Assembly: GCA_937927895.1 (NCBI GenBank)
Contig: CALGKA010000044.1
Span: forward strand, 1 to 52,684
Source: an uncultured Granulosicoccaceae bacterium
Lineage (GTDB): Bacteria > Pseudomonadota > Gammaproteobacteria > Granulosicoccales > Granulosicoccaceae
Length of the DNA: 52,684 nt
Direction of reading: 5' to 3'
Numbering within the stretch: position 1 is the stretch's first letter; every line of letters begins with the position of its first letter. Both the position numbers and the translations under genes were made by a program. The notes under the pieces were generated by a model that saw only the letters and a list, made by a program, of their open reading frames with translations, made no database searches and was not told where the DNA came from. Of this stretch, positions 18,733 to 26,748 are shown piece after piece.

Positions 18733-19512
18733 TTGAAAATCATCACATTAAATTGCAACGGAATACGGTCAGCTGGCAAAAAAGGCTTTTTTGAATGGAT
18801 GAAAAAGCAACGTGCTGATGTTATTTGCCTGCAAGAAACGAAGGCGCAAGAACACCAGTTAGAAGATAAGCTGTTTAACCCTGCAGGCTATCATCGCTTT
18901 TTACACGATGCCGAAAAGCCTGGTTATAGCGGTGTTGCGCTGTATTGTAAGTCCAAGCCGAGGCGCGTTATCCATGGTTTAGGTGATGAGCTCATCGACC
19001 GTGAGGGGCGATACCTGGAAGCCTGTTATGGCAACTTGTCGGTGGTGTCTTTGTACATGCCTTCAGGTTCATCAGGTGATATTCGGCAAGAGTTTAAGAT
19101 TCGCATGATGGATCTTATGATGCCGCATCTATTGAAGCTTAAAAAAAGAAAGCGACAATATATTATCTGTGGTGATTGGAACATTGCTCATACCAACGCA
19201 GATATTCGAAACTGGAAAGGCAATAAGAAAAACTCTGGTTTTCTACCAGAAGAGCGAGAGTGGCTGACAGAATTATTTGAAACCCATAAATTTGTCGATG
19301 CGTTTAGAACTATAGAGCAAATAGAACATGAATACACGTGGTGGTCTAATCGCGGGCAGGCCTATGCCAACAACACAGGGTGGAGAATAGATTATCAAAT
19401 CACCACATCAGGCTTACGCCAAAGTGTGAAAAAAACGTCTGTGTATCGGGAGGAGCGCTTCTCTGATCACGCGCCCCTCGTTATTGATTATGACTTCAAA
19501 ATAGAAGTGTAA
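18733..19512 (+). CDS. xthA: Exodeoxyribonuclease III (AP endonuclease, ExoIII/Xth family)
   Basis: Mg-dependent AP endonuclease and 3' exonuclease of base-excision repair. Motifs: L-N-C-N-G-I-R-S near the N terminus, L-Q-E-T-K-A (catalytic Glu), G-D-W-N-I-A-H-T (Asp and Asn) and S-D-H-A-P-L-V-I-D-Y (catalytic Asp-His). The frame opens with an ATG at 18688 and another start at 18673, but family members begin M-K-I-I-T-L-N-C-N-G. The TTG at 18733 gives this and has GGGAA six bases upstream; it yields 259 residues, the usual size. The two residues K-K-R-K-R region in the middle is unusually basic. It converges tightly with the AmpG-like gene (3 bases). Confidence 0.93.
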   Translation: MKIITLNCNGIRSAGKKGFFEWMKKQRADVICLQETKAQEHQLEDKLFNPAGYHRFLHDAEKPGYSGVALYCKSKPRRVIHGLGDELIDREGRYLEACYGNLSVVSLYMPSGSSGDIRQEFKIRMMDLMMPHLLKLKKRKRQYIICGDWNIAHTNADIRNWKGNKKNSGFLPEEREWLTELFETHKFVDAFRTIEQIEHEYTWWSNRGQAYANNTGWRIDYQITTSGLRQSVKKTSVYREERFSDHAPLVIDYDFKIEV

Positions 19513-19515
19513 GTT

Positions 19516-21216
19516 TTATGCGGCCTTCATTACGACTTTATCGTTGAATTTGTTTCGCAGAATGAAAATCAATAACAACACAGGTAATGTCAGTAGTGCA
19601 GTCATGGTGAAGAAATTCGGGTAACCAATCGACTCGGCAATCGAACCTGAATAGCCGCCAAGGATTTTCGGGAACAGTGTCATTACCGAACTAAATATTG
19701 CGTATTGCATTGCCGTAAAAGACACATTGGTAAGACTTGATAAAAAAGCAATAAACGCAGCACTGGCTAAACCTGCAGACAGGTTGTCGGCGCCGATAAC
19801 AGCAACCAGCATAGGGATACTCGGTTCTGACTTTGCCAAAATTATAAACAGCAAATTAGTTATCGCAGACAGTACAGCACCCAGAAATAGTATTCGCATA
19901 ACGCCATGGCGTACTGCCAGGAAGCCACCCATGAGACCACCGGCTATGGTCATGATGAGTCCGAAGAACTTTGATACCGCTGCAATCTCTGGTTTGGTGT
20001 AGCCCAAATCAAGATAAAACACGGTAGCAATTACGCCCATAACAATGTCTGATACGCGATACAAACCAATAAGTGCAATTAACAATATGGCCAGGCTCAG
20101 GCCGTAGCGGCGAAAGAAATCGCGTACGGGATCTACATAGGCTTCGGTGATCATTTGTTTGTTACCGATACCTGCTTTCACCAATCCAAAAGCGACTAAC
20201 GCGCAAATACAGGCTGCTACCGCCAAGCGAACGGTGGATACGATAAAGCTCGCTAGATGGCGATTGTCGAGTGCCTCTTTTAGGTAGGCTTTAGAGTCGC
20301 TAACGATGCCGGAACTTAATTTAAAAGTGAGGATAAACGCAAGAACAGCGACAGTGAAAATGGCTAAGAATCGAAGGTAATCTGAGGCCTTGTATCTATT
20401 CGGATCTTCACGATATTGACCAGGCTCTTTTATAATGAGTGTAGTTGCTACACCGATTAACATCACAGCCGCCATCGCAGCATAGGTGTACATCCATGCT
20501 GTGTAGCTATAGGACTCTTTTGTTGAGCCGAATTTAGTTGCCAGTAACAAAGCACCGGCACTCGCTACAATCATTCCTATGCGGTAGCCGGCAATATACG
20601 TTGAAGATGTCATTGCCTGTTCTTCTGCTGGTGCGCTTTCAATTCTATATGCATCAATAACAATATCTTGGGTGGCAGATGAAAAGCCAAGTGCCACTGC
20701 AGCAAGCGCCATCATGGTCAATCCGCTATTACCGGCTGCAGGATCTGTAAAAGCCATTAGCAGAATTGCGCCAATCACAGCAAACTGCGATAGCAGTATC
20801 CAGGCGCGTCGACGACCAAGAGTTCTGCTTAGTAGCGGAAGAGGAAGTTTATCGACCAGAGGCGCCCAGACGAATTTAAATGAGTAACCAAGAGCTGCCC
20901 ATGAAAAATAAGTCACGGCGGATTTTTCTAATCCAGCCTCGGTCAGCCAGGCGCTAAGCGAGCCAAAGATAAGCAAAATGGGAACACCGGCGGAGAAGCC
21001 AAGGAATAACATCACAATGGCGCTTGGTGTGAAGAGCGCATGTACGCTATAGATAATGGCTGCTATACATGCGCCTCGAAAGATCCATAGTGGTGTGCCT
21101 TCGAGCATTTCAAGCAAGGGGTTAAAGGCTGACAGGCTCAACAACAAAAAGCCTACGAACAACAAAATACCGGTATTTCTATTGCGCGGTATACTCCAGT
21201 CAACTACACCTGTCAT
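19516..21216 (-). CDS. ampG: AmpG-like muropeptide permease (MFS)
   Basis: Inner-membrane transporter with about 14 hydrophobic segments over 566 residues. The N-terminal half has the AmpG-type features F-S-A-G-V-P-I-L-L-I-F-G-S-L-S-A-W-L, K-F-V-W-A-P-L-V-D and S-S-A-T-Q-D-I-V-I-D-A-Y-R. AmpG imports GlcNAc-anhydroMurNAc peptides released during wall turnover for recycling, and in many bacteria indirectly signals beta-lactamase induction. It is longer than E. coli AmpG (491), the extra lying mainly at the start and in central loops. No ampC, ampD or ampR is nearby. A short inverted repeat (21283-21303) lies upstream. Confidence 0.88.
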   Translation of the reverse strand: MTGVVDWSIPRNRNTGILLFVGFLLLSLSAFNPLLEMLEGTPLWIFRGACIAAIIYSVHALFTPSAIVMLFLGFSAGVPILLIFGSLSAWLTEAGLEKSAVTYFSWAALGYSFKFVWAPLVDKLPLPLLSRTLGRRRAWILLSQFAVIGAILLMAFTDPAAGNSGLTMMALAAVALGFSSATQDIVIDAYRIESAPAEEQAMTSSTYIAGYRIGMIVASAGALLLATKFGSTKESYSYTAWMYTYAAMAAVMLIGVATTLIIKEPGQYREDPNRYKASDYLRFLAIFTVAVLAFILTFKLSSGIVSDSKAYLKEALDNRHLASFIVSTVRLAVAACICALVAFGLVKAGIGNKQMITEAYVDPVRDFFRRYGLSLAILLIALIGLYRVSDIVMGVIATVFYLDLGYTKPEIAAVSKFFGLIMTIAGGLMGGFLAVRHGVMRILFLGAVLSAITNLLFIILAKSEPSIPMLVAVIGADNLSAGLASAAFIAFLSSLTNVSFTAMQYAIFSSVMTLFPKILGGYSGSIAESIGYPNFFTMTALLTLPVLLLIFILRNKFNDKVVMKAA

Positions 21217-21386
21217 TGTGCTATCGCTCGTATTGTCTAGATAGTCCGACTATAGCTTATTTAACCGGTTTTCCGCCAATGCTTATGGTGCAATCAACCA
21301 TAATGTTGTCGATCATTAATGCAGTGTACTATGCTTAATAGACTTGAGCATTAACGCAGGTGGGGCGCGAAGGCATGTAGGTTGCC

Positions 21387-22133
21387 TTACTCATAGTTTT
21401 CAGTAACAAGTTTTAGGGCTGGTCTGTCTTCAGCTTGTGTTGCTTGTGTTTCAAGATCCTTGTCATGTGTTTGGGTGGTGCTGTTTGTGGGCCACCAGGA
21501 TTTACCAGACAAAGCCTGGTTCATAGCTTCTGCTAGTTCGTTCATGAACTCTTCGCGCTTATTGTTGCCCATGATTCGTTCCCGTAGTAAAGGCTCGATA
21601 ACAATTTCACCATAGGTAAGGTCTCTCATTCTCCAGTGTAGTGAGTAACGAGGCTTCATGTCGTTCCATACCTTTAAACCGATTGCAATGCTTGCGATCA
21701 AGGGTACGTAAATTAGAAAAAAGCCCTTTGAATTACTATCGAGAAGATCAATTGTTAGAATAATTAAAAAAACCAACAGCGTAATGAAGAGTAAGCCTTT
21801 GCAAAACCGCCTATTAAATAATGTAGTGCGATAAAACTGTTTATGCACGCTAATCATGTGCTCGAACATATAGGTTTTTAACATGCGATCAAACGGATCT
21901 ATATACGCCAGTCTGGTGTCGGTTACGAGTATCAGGCCTTTGCGAAATATTTCAGATTCACCGGGGAATAGTTTGATCTCTTGAGGCTTTGGAGATAACC
22001 AATCTGAAAAACGTTCTTTGCGACTTTTATCGGGTTCTGTTGCCGTGTTGTTTTCATCCGGCCCGGTATCGGCTGCTGCCTTTTTTGCAGAAAGGTTTTT
22101 TAAAAACAACAATGAGGTGATGCTCATTCGCAT
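21387..22133 (-). CDS. Membrane protein with PH-like region, function unknown
   Basis: A 248-residue protein with a charged N-terminal third, then a stretch L-F-P-G-E-S-E-I-F-R-K-G-L-I-L-V-T-D-T-R-L-A-Y-I-D that reads like the first strands of a bacterial PH domain (PF14470-like). Two membrane helices follow (about 113-131 and 137-155), then a charged C-terminal region. I do not recognise a named family. It starts three bases after the stop of the methyltransferase gene upstream, so the two are almost certainly co-transcribed; a role at the membrane alongside lipid modification is only a guess from that context. A second ATG two codons downstream is an alternative start. Confidence 0.7.
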   Translation of the reverse strand: MRMSITSLLFLKNLSAKKAAADTGPDENNTATEPDKSRKERFSDWLSPKPQEIKLFPGESEIFRKGLILVTDTRLAYIDPFDRMLKTYMFEHMISVHKQFYRTTLFNRRFCKGLLFITLLVFLIILTIDLLDSNSKGFFLIYVPLIASIAIGLKVWNDMKPRYSLHWRMRDLTYGEIVIEPLLRERIMGNNKREEFMNELAEAMNQALSGKSWWPTNSTTQTHDKDLETQATQAEDRPALKLVTENYE

Positions 22134-22136
22134 ATT

Positions 22137-22856
22137 TTATTTAACACATCGGTAAATTTGTGTGGGAGGCAAATTGCGCCAAACAGTTGGTGTGTTATCC
22201 ACTGATGAAAAGTGTGCTGGCAGGTTGTTAATAAAATATCGACCGCGTGATCTAATTTTAGCGCCGAGATAAATGATTGAAATAAACACACCACCAGGTT
22301 TTAACGAAGCAGATATAGTGTTAAGAATTTCGTCTTGTTCTTGTTCATCAAAGATAGTCCAAGGTAGGCTCGAAACAATACAGTCAGCATGTGCACGGCC
22401 ATTTTTTTGCAGTTGTTCTGGAAGACTGATAGCAGCATCATGATAAACCCGTGCACTTGGGCAGCGACTCTTAGTTGCCTGCACAAATGCTGGATTCAGC
22501 TCTATGGCAAAAAACAAAGCGTCGCTTGATTGCCGGGCAATAATCTGTTCTGTGAAAACTCCTGTTCCTGGTCCCAGCTCCACAACAGTCATCGCGTCGT
22601 TTAAATCTGCCTGGTTCACTACCTGTCGGGCAAGTGATTGTGAGGAAGGGGCGATGGCGCCGGTTGACATAGGTTGTTTAGCCAATTGCCTGGCAAAGTC
22701 TGAATAGCTAAATTTGTTACCGCTTTTGGTGTTTGTAAAGGGCGGAGTATGGCCTTTACGCAGCGGCTGAACCACGCCTTTTGCACAACCGACGTTGGCT
22801 GAACAATTGACATTGTCTTCGTTAATTCTGGCTTCGTTTATTAAAGGGCGGAGCAT
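22137..22856 (-). CDS. Class I SAM-dependent methyltransferase, phospholipid N-methyltransferase-like
   Basis: A 239-residue protein with the SAM-binding loop V-V-E-L-G-P-G-T-G-V-F-T and preceding P-S-S-Q-S-L-A. The latter resembles the KsgA/phosphatidylethanolamine N-methyltransferase (PmtA) branch rather than typical small-molecule enzymes. The post-motif I acidic residue (F-A-I-E-L-N) and S-S-L-P-W-T-I-F (in place of NPPY) also fit the lipid or rRNA adenine class. The first 50 residues have low similarity to anything known to me and the start may lie downstream. Substrate unproven. It is coupled to the membrane protein gene that follows by 3 bases. Confidence 0.78.
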   Translation of the reverse strand: MLRPLINEARINEDNVNCSANVGCAKGVVQPLRKGHTPPFTNTKSGNKFSYSDFARQLAKQPMSTGAIAPSSQSLARQVVNQADLNDAMTVVELGPGTGVFTEQIIARQSSDALFFAIELNPAFVQATKSRCPSARVYHDAAISLPEQLQKNGRAHADCIVSSLPWTIFDEQEQDEILNTISASLKPGGVFISIIYLGAKIRSRGRYFINNLPAHFSSVDNTPTVWRNLPPTQIYRCVK

Positions 22857-22953
22857 ATTATTATCGTAAACCTATTTTGTATTCCGCGGTGTGCACTACG
22901 GAGGCTCACGATGAGCTCAGTCGAACGACTCCGATGATGGCCAATTTTACCTG

Positions 22954-23433
22954 CTAGGTGTCGTTCAGGTCCATTGCACCTATTACATTAAAGGGAATTG
23001 GGCTTGGCCAATTGGTGACTTCAACGCTGCCCGAGAGCTGATATTCCAGGTTTATTGATTTACCGTGTAGTAAGCTGCTGAGCGTACTTGCTAATCGGTC
23101 GAGTCCAGCGGTGACATCAAGTGACAATATGGCCTCACTGTTAGCATCGATAGTGACTGACTGATTGCTTTTACCGCTGGCAATGTCGGTATTGTTAAAA
23201 CGGGCCAAAAAATCGACCGTTTTAATCGGCATGGCAAACGAATTAGGGTTGCTGACTTTCAGGTCAAAGCGCAGCTTTTGTTCGCTGAGACTAATATTCA
23301 GTGGTGTAATGCGTATCAGCTCAACACTTGGTTTTATCGGCTTTGCAGTAAGAGTCGCGCAGCTTGAGATCCCGAAAAGGCAAATCAACAAAAAAGTAGA
23401 TAAGCCAAGTCGGCTCGATCGGATGGTGTGCAC
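22954..23433 (-). CDS. LEA14-like (WHy-domain) lipoprotein
   Basis: A lipoprotein of about 159 residues: signal peptide ending in L-F-G-I-S-S-C with the lipid-bearing cysteine about 25 residues from the chosen GTG. The mature part has the LEA type 2 / WHy pattern: I-T-P-L-N-I-S-L, L-R-F-D-L-K-V-S-N-P-N-S-F-A-M-P-I, then V-D-F-L-A-R-F-N and I-A-S-G-K-S. These immunoglobulin-like domains are linked to desiccation or envelope stress in various organisms; bacterial roles are poorly known. The frame is open from an ATG at 23469, but the GTG at 23433 gives a normal signal peptide and has GGGGG just upstream. It sits alone. Confidence 0.82.
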   Translation of the reverse strand: MHTIRSSRLGLSTFLLICLFGISSCATLTAKPIKPSVELIRITPLNISLSEQKLRFDLKVSNPNSFAMPIKTVDFLARFNNTDIASGKSNQSVTIDANSEAILSLDVTAGLDRLASTLSSLLHGKSINLEYQLSGSVEVTNWPSPIPFNVIGAMDLNDT

Positions 23434-23615
23434 TTGAACCCCCGTGTGAAATAGCTCCAACGCCTTCATCTGTAGATTAAGGCAAGATTACCTGAACCCT
23501 GCGCAGGCATTTGCCACAAGCTAAAGCGCAGAGAGCAGTACTAGAGAATGTCGGAGGTATTTTAACACGAAACCCTGACACAGTAGGGCAGTGTGGGGTG
23601 TCTTTGGGTGGAACG

Positions 23616-23639
23616 ACAGCCCCCGTTGACAGGGGCTGT
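23616..23639. terminator. Perfect inverted repeat in intergenic region
   Basis: ACAGCCCC and GGGGCTGT pair over 8 bases around an 8-base loop. It lies downstream of the HDOD gene (minus strand) and upstream of the LEA14-like gene. No U-tract follows on the minus strand, so it may be a pause or transcript-end structure rather than a classical terminator. Confidence 0.4.
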
Positions 23640-23691
23640 GTACCGTTACTAAAAAGCTAGACTATTTGATTCAGCTGATAAGTAGGCCGAT

Positions 23692-24975
23692 TTAAGCAAG
23701 TAGTTGCTCTAGACCTTCTAGTTCAGTAGCAGCCATCTTCATGATCATCTGTGGGTTTTGTAGATCAATACCTGCTTGCTGAAGTTTCCGTGGCAGTAGT
23801 AGGTTTACAACACTTGGAATAGATTTAGTTTCACTTTCCGGCAATTCGCTCTCGATGGTCAGGATCGCTGCAGTTACTAAGTCTGCGTAAGTGATTTCAC
23901 CGGTGTGATTTCTATAAAAATCACGTGCAGATTCAACCGCCTCAATAAAGTTCTCATTGAAACCCCAGGCACTTAACAACCACGTGCCTACAAGTTCGCG
24001 AAGATTGCGTGCAGAATTTTGAATTGATTCTGCATTGGTAAACTGCTCTGGGTGTTTGTTGGCATGACCAAGCACCATTAGTTCACCGATGTCAGACATT
24101 AAGCCGATCAAGTGGGCGCGTTCATCAGTCAAGTGAGGAAGCTGCTTAGCGAAGACTTTACAGATAGCTGAAGTCAGTGTGGCACGGCGTTGGTAGTTTG
24201 CCATGAGCTGTTCTATTACAGGGTTAGCTGCTTTCCATTGCTGCTCCGAAGGAATTTTTAACGCTAACTGATTGGCGCTTTCTACGCCAAGTCGGGTGAT
24301 AGCACCGCGCATGGTTTGCGTAGTTTCACCAGCACCAGCAAGCTTGTTTGCTTCGTGTAGAGTGTGTGCGGTAAGTGCAGGGTCAGCGGCTAGTGCCAAC
24401 GATAGCTCCGGAATTCCCAACGTACCCTTGTTTACTAGCAGGGCTATCTTTGCACCGACTGCAGATTGGCAACTTAGGTTTACTGTTCGTTGCTCGAAAG
24501 ATTCGACGATGCTATCGAAAATAATATTGTCGTGTTCCGTAACCCGGACATCGTGTACTTTGGTGGCATTTTTTTGTTGTTCTTTGAGCAGAATATCGAA
24601 CAGCTCACGACCAAAACGCACCATCGAAGCAGTAGTTTTTGTAGTGATGGAGTGGTGTTGCGTAAACTCTTTTAAAATAGGATGCAGTGCGCGGTCACTG
24701 TTAGCGCTGACCGTGTCAACATCGTCTTTGTCTTTGGCATTTTTAACCTCTATCTGCCCGTCGATAGCATAGGTATACCATCTGTGTTCTTTATTAGCAG
24801 CAAGTGCTGTCGAACGATTGAGATTAACTATAGTGGCCGACTTGCAAATAGTAATTCGGTTCGCTTCGTTCAACTCTGAAAGAGGAGTTAACCGGGCAGC
24901 GAGTGCCATTAGTTCACCGATGTCGTTAGATTCAGTGTCAGCTGCAGCAGATGATTTAGAGTCGAAATTGAACAC
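23692..24975 (-). CDS. HDOD-domain signalling protein with N-terminal cNMP-binding-like region
   Basis: A 427-residue cytoplasmic protein. Residues about 30-140 look like a cyclic-nucleotide-binding jelly roll (L-T-P-L-S-E-L at the start, then I-D-G-Q-I-E-V), but the phosphate-binding cassette is not recognisable, so nucleotide binding is doubtful. Residues about 165-370 form an HDOD domain: L-S-L-A-L-A-A-D-P-A-L-T, I-T-R-L-G-V-E-S-A-N-Q-L-A, L-I-G-L-M-S-D-I-G-E-L. HDOD proteins lack the catalytic HD pair and serve as scaffolds in chemotaxis, type IV pilus or stress signalling. No partner gene is adjacent. The gene is monocistronic. Confidence 0.82.
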   Translation of the reverse strand: MFNFDSKSSAAADTESNDIGELMALAARLTPLSELNEANRITICKSATIVNLNRSTALAANKEHRWYTYAIDGQIEVKNAKDKDDVDTVSANSDRALHPILKEFTQHHSITTKTTASMVRFGRELFDILLKEQQKNATKVHDVRVTEHDNIIFDSIVESFEQRTVNLSCQSAVGAKIALLVNKGTLGIPELSLALAADPALTAHTLHEANKLAGAGETTQTMRGAITRLGVESANQLALKIPSEQQWKAANPVIEQLMANYQRRATLTSAICKVFAKQLPHLTDERAHLIGLMSDIGELMVLGHANKHPEQFTNAESIQNSARNLRELVGTWLLSAWGFNENFIEAVESARDFYRNHTGEITYADLVTAAILTIESELPESETKSIPSVVNLLLPRKLQQAGIDLQNPQMIMKMAATELEGLEQLLA

Positions 24976-25216
24976 GTTTCACGCCCATGATTAGTTTTGT
25001 TATTGCTATGGAAGACCATCGGCGGCAATATTTTAAGGTTGAGCAGTTTGTTACTTAACGTGTGGTACGTCACATCCTTTAGTAAAACCCGCCACCAAGC
25101 CCTACATGCTGTGCTTTATCGTGCAGGAGTTGGGCCGATAAGGTATCGCGTATCTTAAGCGCGGTGTAAATCTTAGTTATTCTGGCGACTGGTGCCACTA
25201 GGTTAGGGCGTTAAGA

Positions 25217-26170
25217 TTAAGGTTCTATTGAATCTGCTCGGCGCAATTGCTTAGGAATGCTGAAAGAGATGGTCTCAACCACTCCTTCTACTTCATTAAC
25301 CGTGGTGGCACCGCAACTCTTGAGATGGCTGATCACCTGTTGTACCAGCTCGTCAGGCGCAGAAGCACCTGCGGTGACGCCAATCTTTAAGCCTTCGGCA
25401 AGCCATTCTGCTTTTATTGCGCTGGCATCGGCAATTAAGTACGAAGGAATGCCTGCGCGTTCACCTAGCTCGCGCAAGCGATTAGAGTTAGAGCTGTTCT
25501 CAGCACCCACTACCAATAATATGTCTGCGTCTTTGCAGAGAATTTTTACAGCGTCTTGGCGATTTTGTGTGGCGTAGCAGATATCGTCCTTACGCGGTGC
25601 TGCAATGTGTGGGTAGCGGGCTTTTAAGCGCTCAATGATTTCTTGTGTATCATCAACAGATAGCGTTGTTTGCGAAACAAAGGCAAGTTGTGATGCATCT
25701 TCTACTTTTAGTGCGTCTACATCGTCTGGGGTTTCTATTAATAGAATACGACCGCCCCATTGGGTATCGTAGCGACCCATAGTGCCTTCTACTTCCGGAT
25801 GACCAGCGTGACCTATCAATATCACTTCCCGACCTTCCTGGGCATATTTGACAACCTCGATGTGTACTTTAGTGACGAGTGGACAGGTAGCATCAAACAC
25901 TTGTAGTTTGCGTGAATCTGCTTCTTGTTCAACCGCTCTTGATACACCGTGAGCAGAAAAGATCACTGTGCTGTCGTCGGGCACTTCATGCAGTTCATCA
26001 ACGAAAATAGCACCCTTATCGCGTAACCCGTCTACCACGTATTTGTTGTGAACCACTTCGTGGCGAACGTATATAGGAGCACCGAATAGCTCAAGTGCGC
26101 GTTCAACGATTTCAATCGCGCGGTCAACACCTGCACAAAACCCGCGCGGGTTAGCCATTAGAATTTCCAT
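25217..26170 (-). CDS. ispH: 4-hydroxy-3-methylbut-2-enyl diphosphate reductase
   Basis: Last enzyme of the MEP isoprenoid pathway, an iron-sulfur protein that makes IPP and DMAPP. The three cluster-binding cysteines are visible: Cys12 in [15 protein letters not shown] and D-I-C-Y-A-T-Q-N-R. The substrate-binding E-N-S-S-N-S-N-R is present. Length (317) is standard. It is the last gene of murJ-ribF-ileS-lspA-ispH, 34 bases after lspA. It supplies precursors for the ispB product and, through it, for ubiA. Confidence 0.97.
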   Translation of the reverse strand: MEILMANPRGFCAGVDRAIEIVERALELFGAPIYVRHEVVHNKYVVDGLRDKGAIFVDELHEVPDDSTVIFSAHGVSRAVEQEADSRKLQVFDATCPLVTKVHIEVVKYAQEGREVILIGHAGHPEVEGTMGRYDTQWGGRILLIETPDDVDALKVEDASQLAFVSQTTLSVDDTQEIIERLKARYPHIAAPRKDDICYATQNRQDAVKILCKDADILLVVGAENSSNSNRLRELGERAGIPSYLIADASAIKAEWLAEGLKIGVTAGASAPDELVQQVISHLKSCGATTVNEVEGVVETISFSIPKQLRRADSIEP

Positions 26171-26204
26171 GGAGTGCTCACTAATAATCTATAAGTTAGT
26201 AACA

Positions 26205-26723
26205 TTAGGTTTTATTTGTAATCGAATTATCCTGAGAATAATCTTCGGGATTGTCGTCTACAAAAAAAGAGCTAATCAAAATAAAAGCAGTGCCTGTGAA
26301 GATTGCCGCATCGGCAATATTAAAGGCCGGCCAATAGAAAGTTTTTTCTCCCCAATTGGCAAACCATTGAATAAAGTCTATCACGTAGCCAAACCGCACT
26401 CGATCGATCACATTACCTATTGCACCGCCCAACACCAGCGCCAAACCAAAGCCCAGCCATTTTTCATGGTCCTTAAGTCTAAATAACCAGACTATTAGCA
26501 CAATACTGATTACACTCGCGATAATGGTGAAAAACCACCGCTGCCAACCACCGGCATCACTCAAAAAACTGAAAGCCGCCCCATAGTTGTACATAAGCGT
26601 AAAGTTGAAAAACGGCATAACCGGATTCTGCTCATGCATCGTCAGCTGTGTGTTCGCTATCCACTTGGTGATCTGATCAAGCAAAATCACCAAAGTTGCT
26701 AAGCCAAAATATATTTTCTTCAT
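26205..26723 (-). CDS. lspA: Lipoprotein signal peptidase (signal peptidase II)
   Basis: Inner-membrane aspartyl protease that cleaves prolipoprotein signal peptides at the lipidated cysteine. Four membrane segments, with the catalytic aspartates in G-N-V-I-D-R-V-R-F-G-Y-V-I-D-F and F-N-I-A-D-A-A-I. The start at 26723 (M-K-K-I-Y-F-G) fits the family. The frame is open to an upstream ATG at 26783 that overlaps the end of ileS and would add 20 non-conserved residues. Fused context ileS-lspA-ispH is classical. The window itself encodes several likely substrates (11925, 22954 and 38682 genes). Confidence 0.95.
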   Translation of the reverse strand: MKKIYFGLATLVILLDQITKWIANTQLTMHEQNPVMPFFNFTLMYNYGAAFSFLSDAGGWQRWFFTIIASVISIVLIVWLFRLKDHEKWLGFGLALVLGGAIGNVIDRVRFGYVIDFIQWFANWGEKTFYWPAFNIADAAIFTGTAFILISSFFVDDNPEDYSQDNSITNKT

Positions 26724-26748
26724 GCGTACCAGGTACCGATAGAATCTT

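Noticed and set aside
21283..21303. TTATGGT/ACCATAA inverted repeat upstream of the AmpG-like gene
   Set aside because: Short (7 bp), A+T-rich and without a T-run; could be an operator but nothing supports that.
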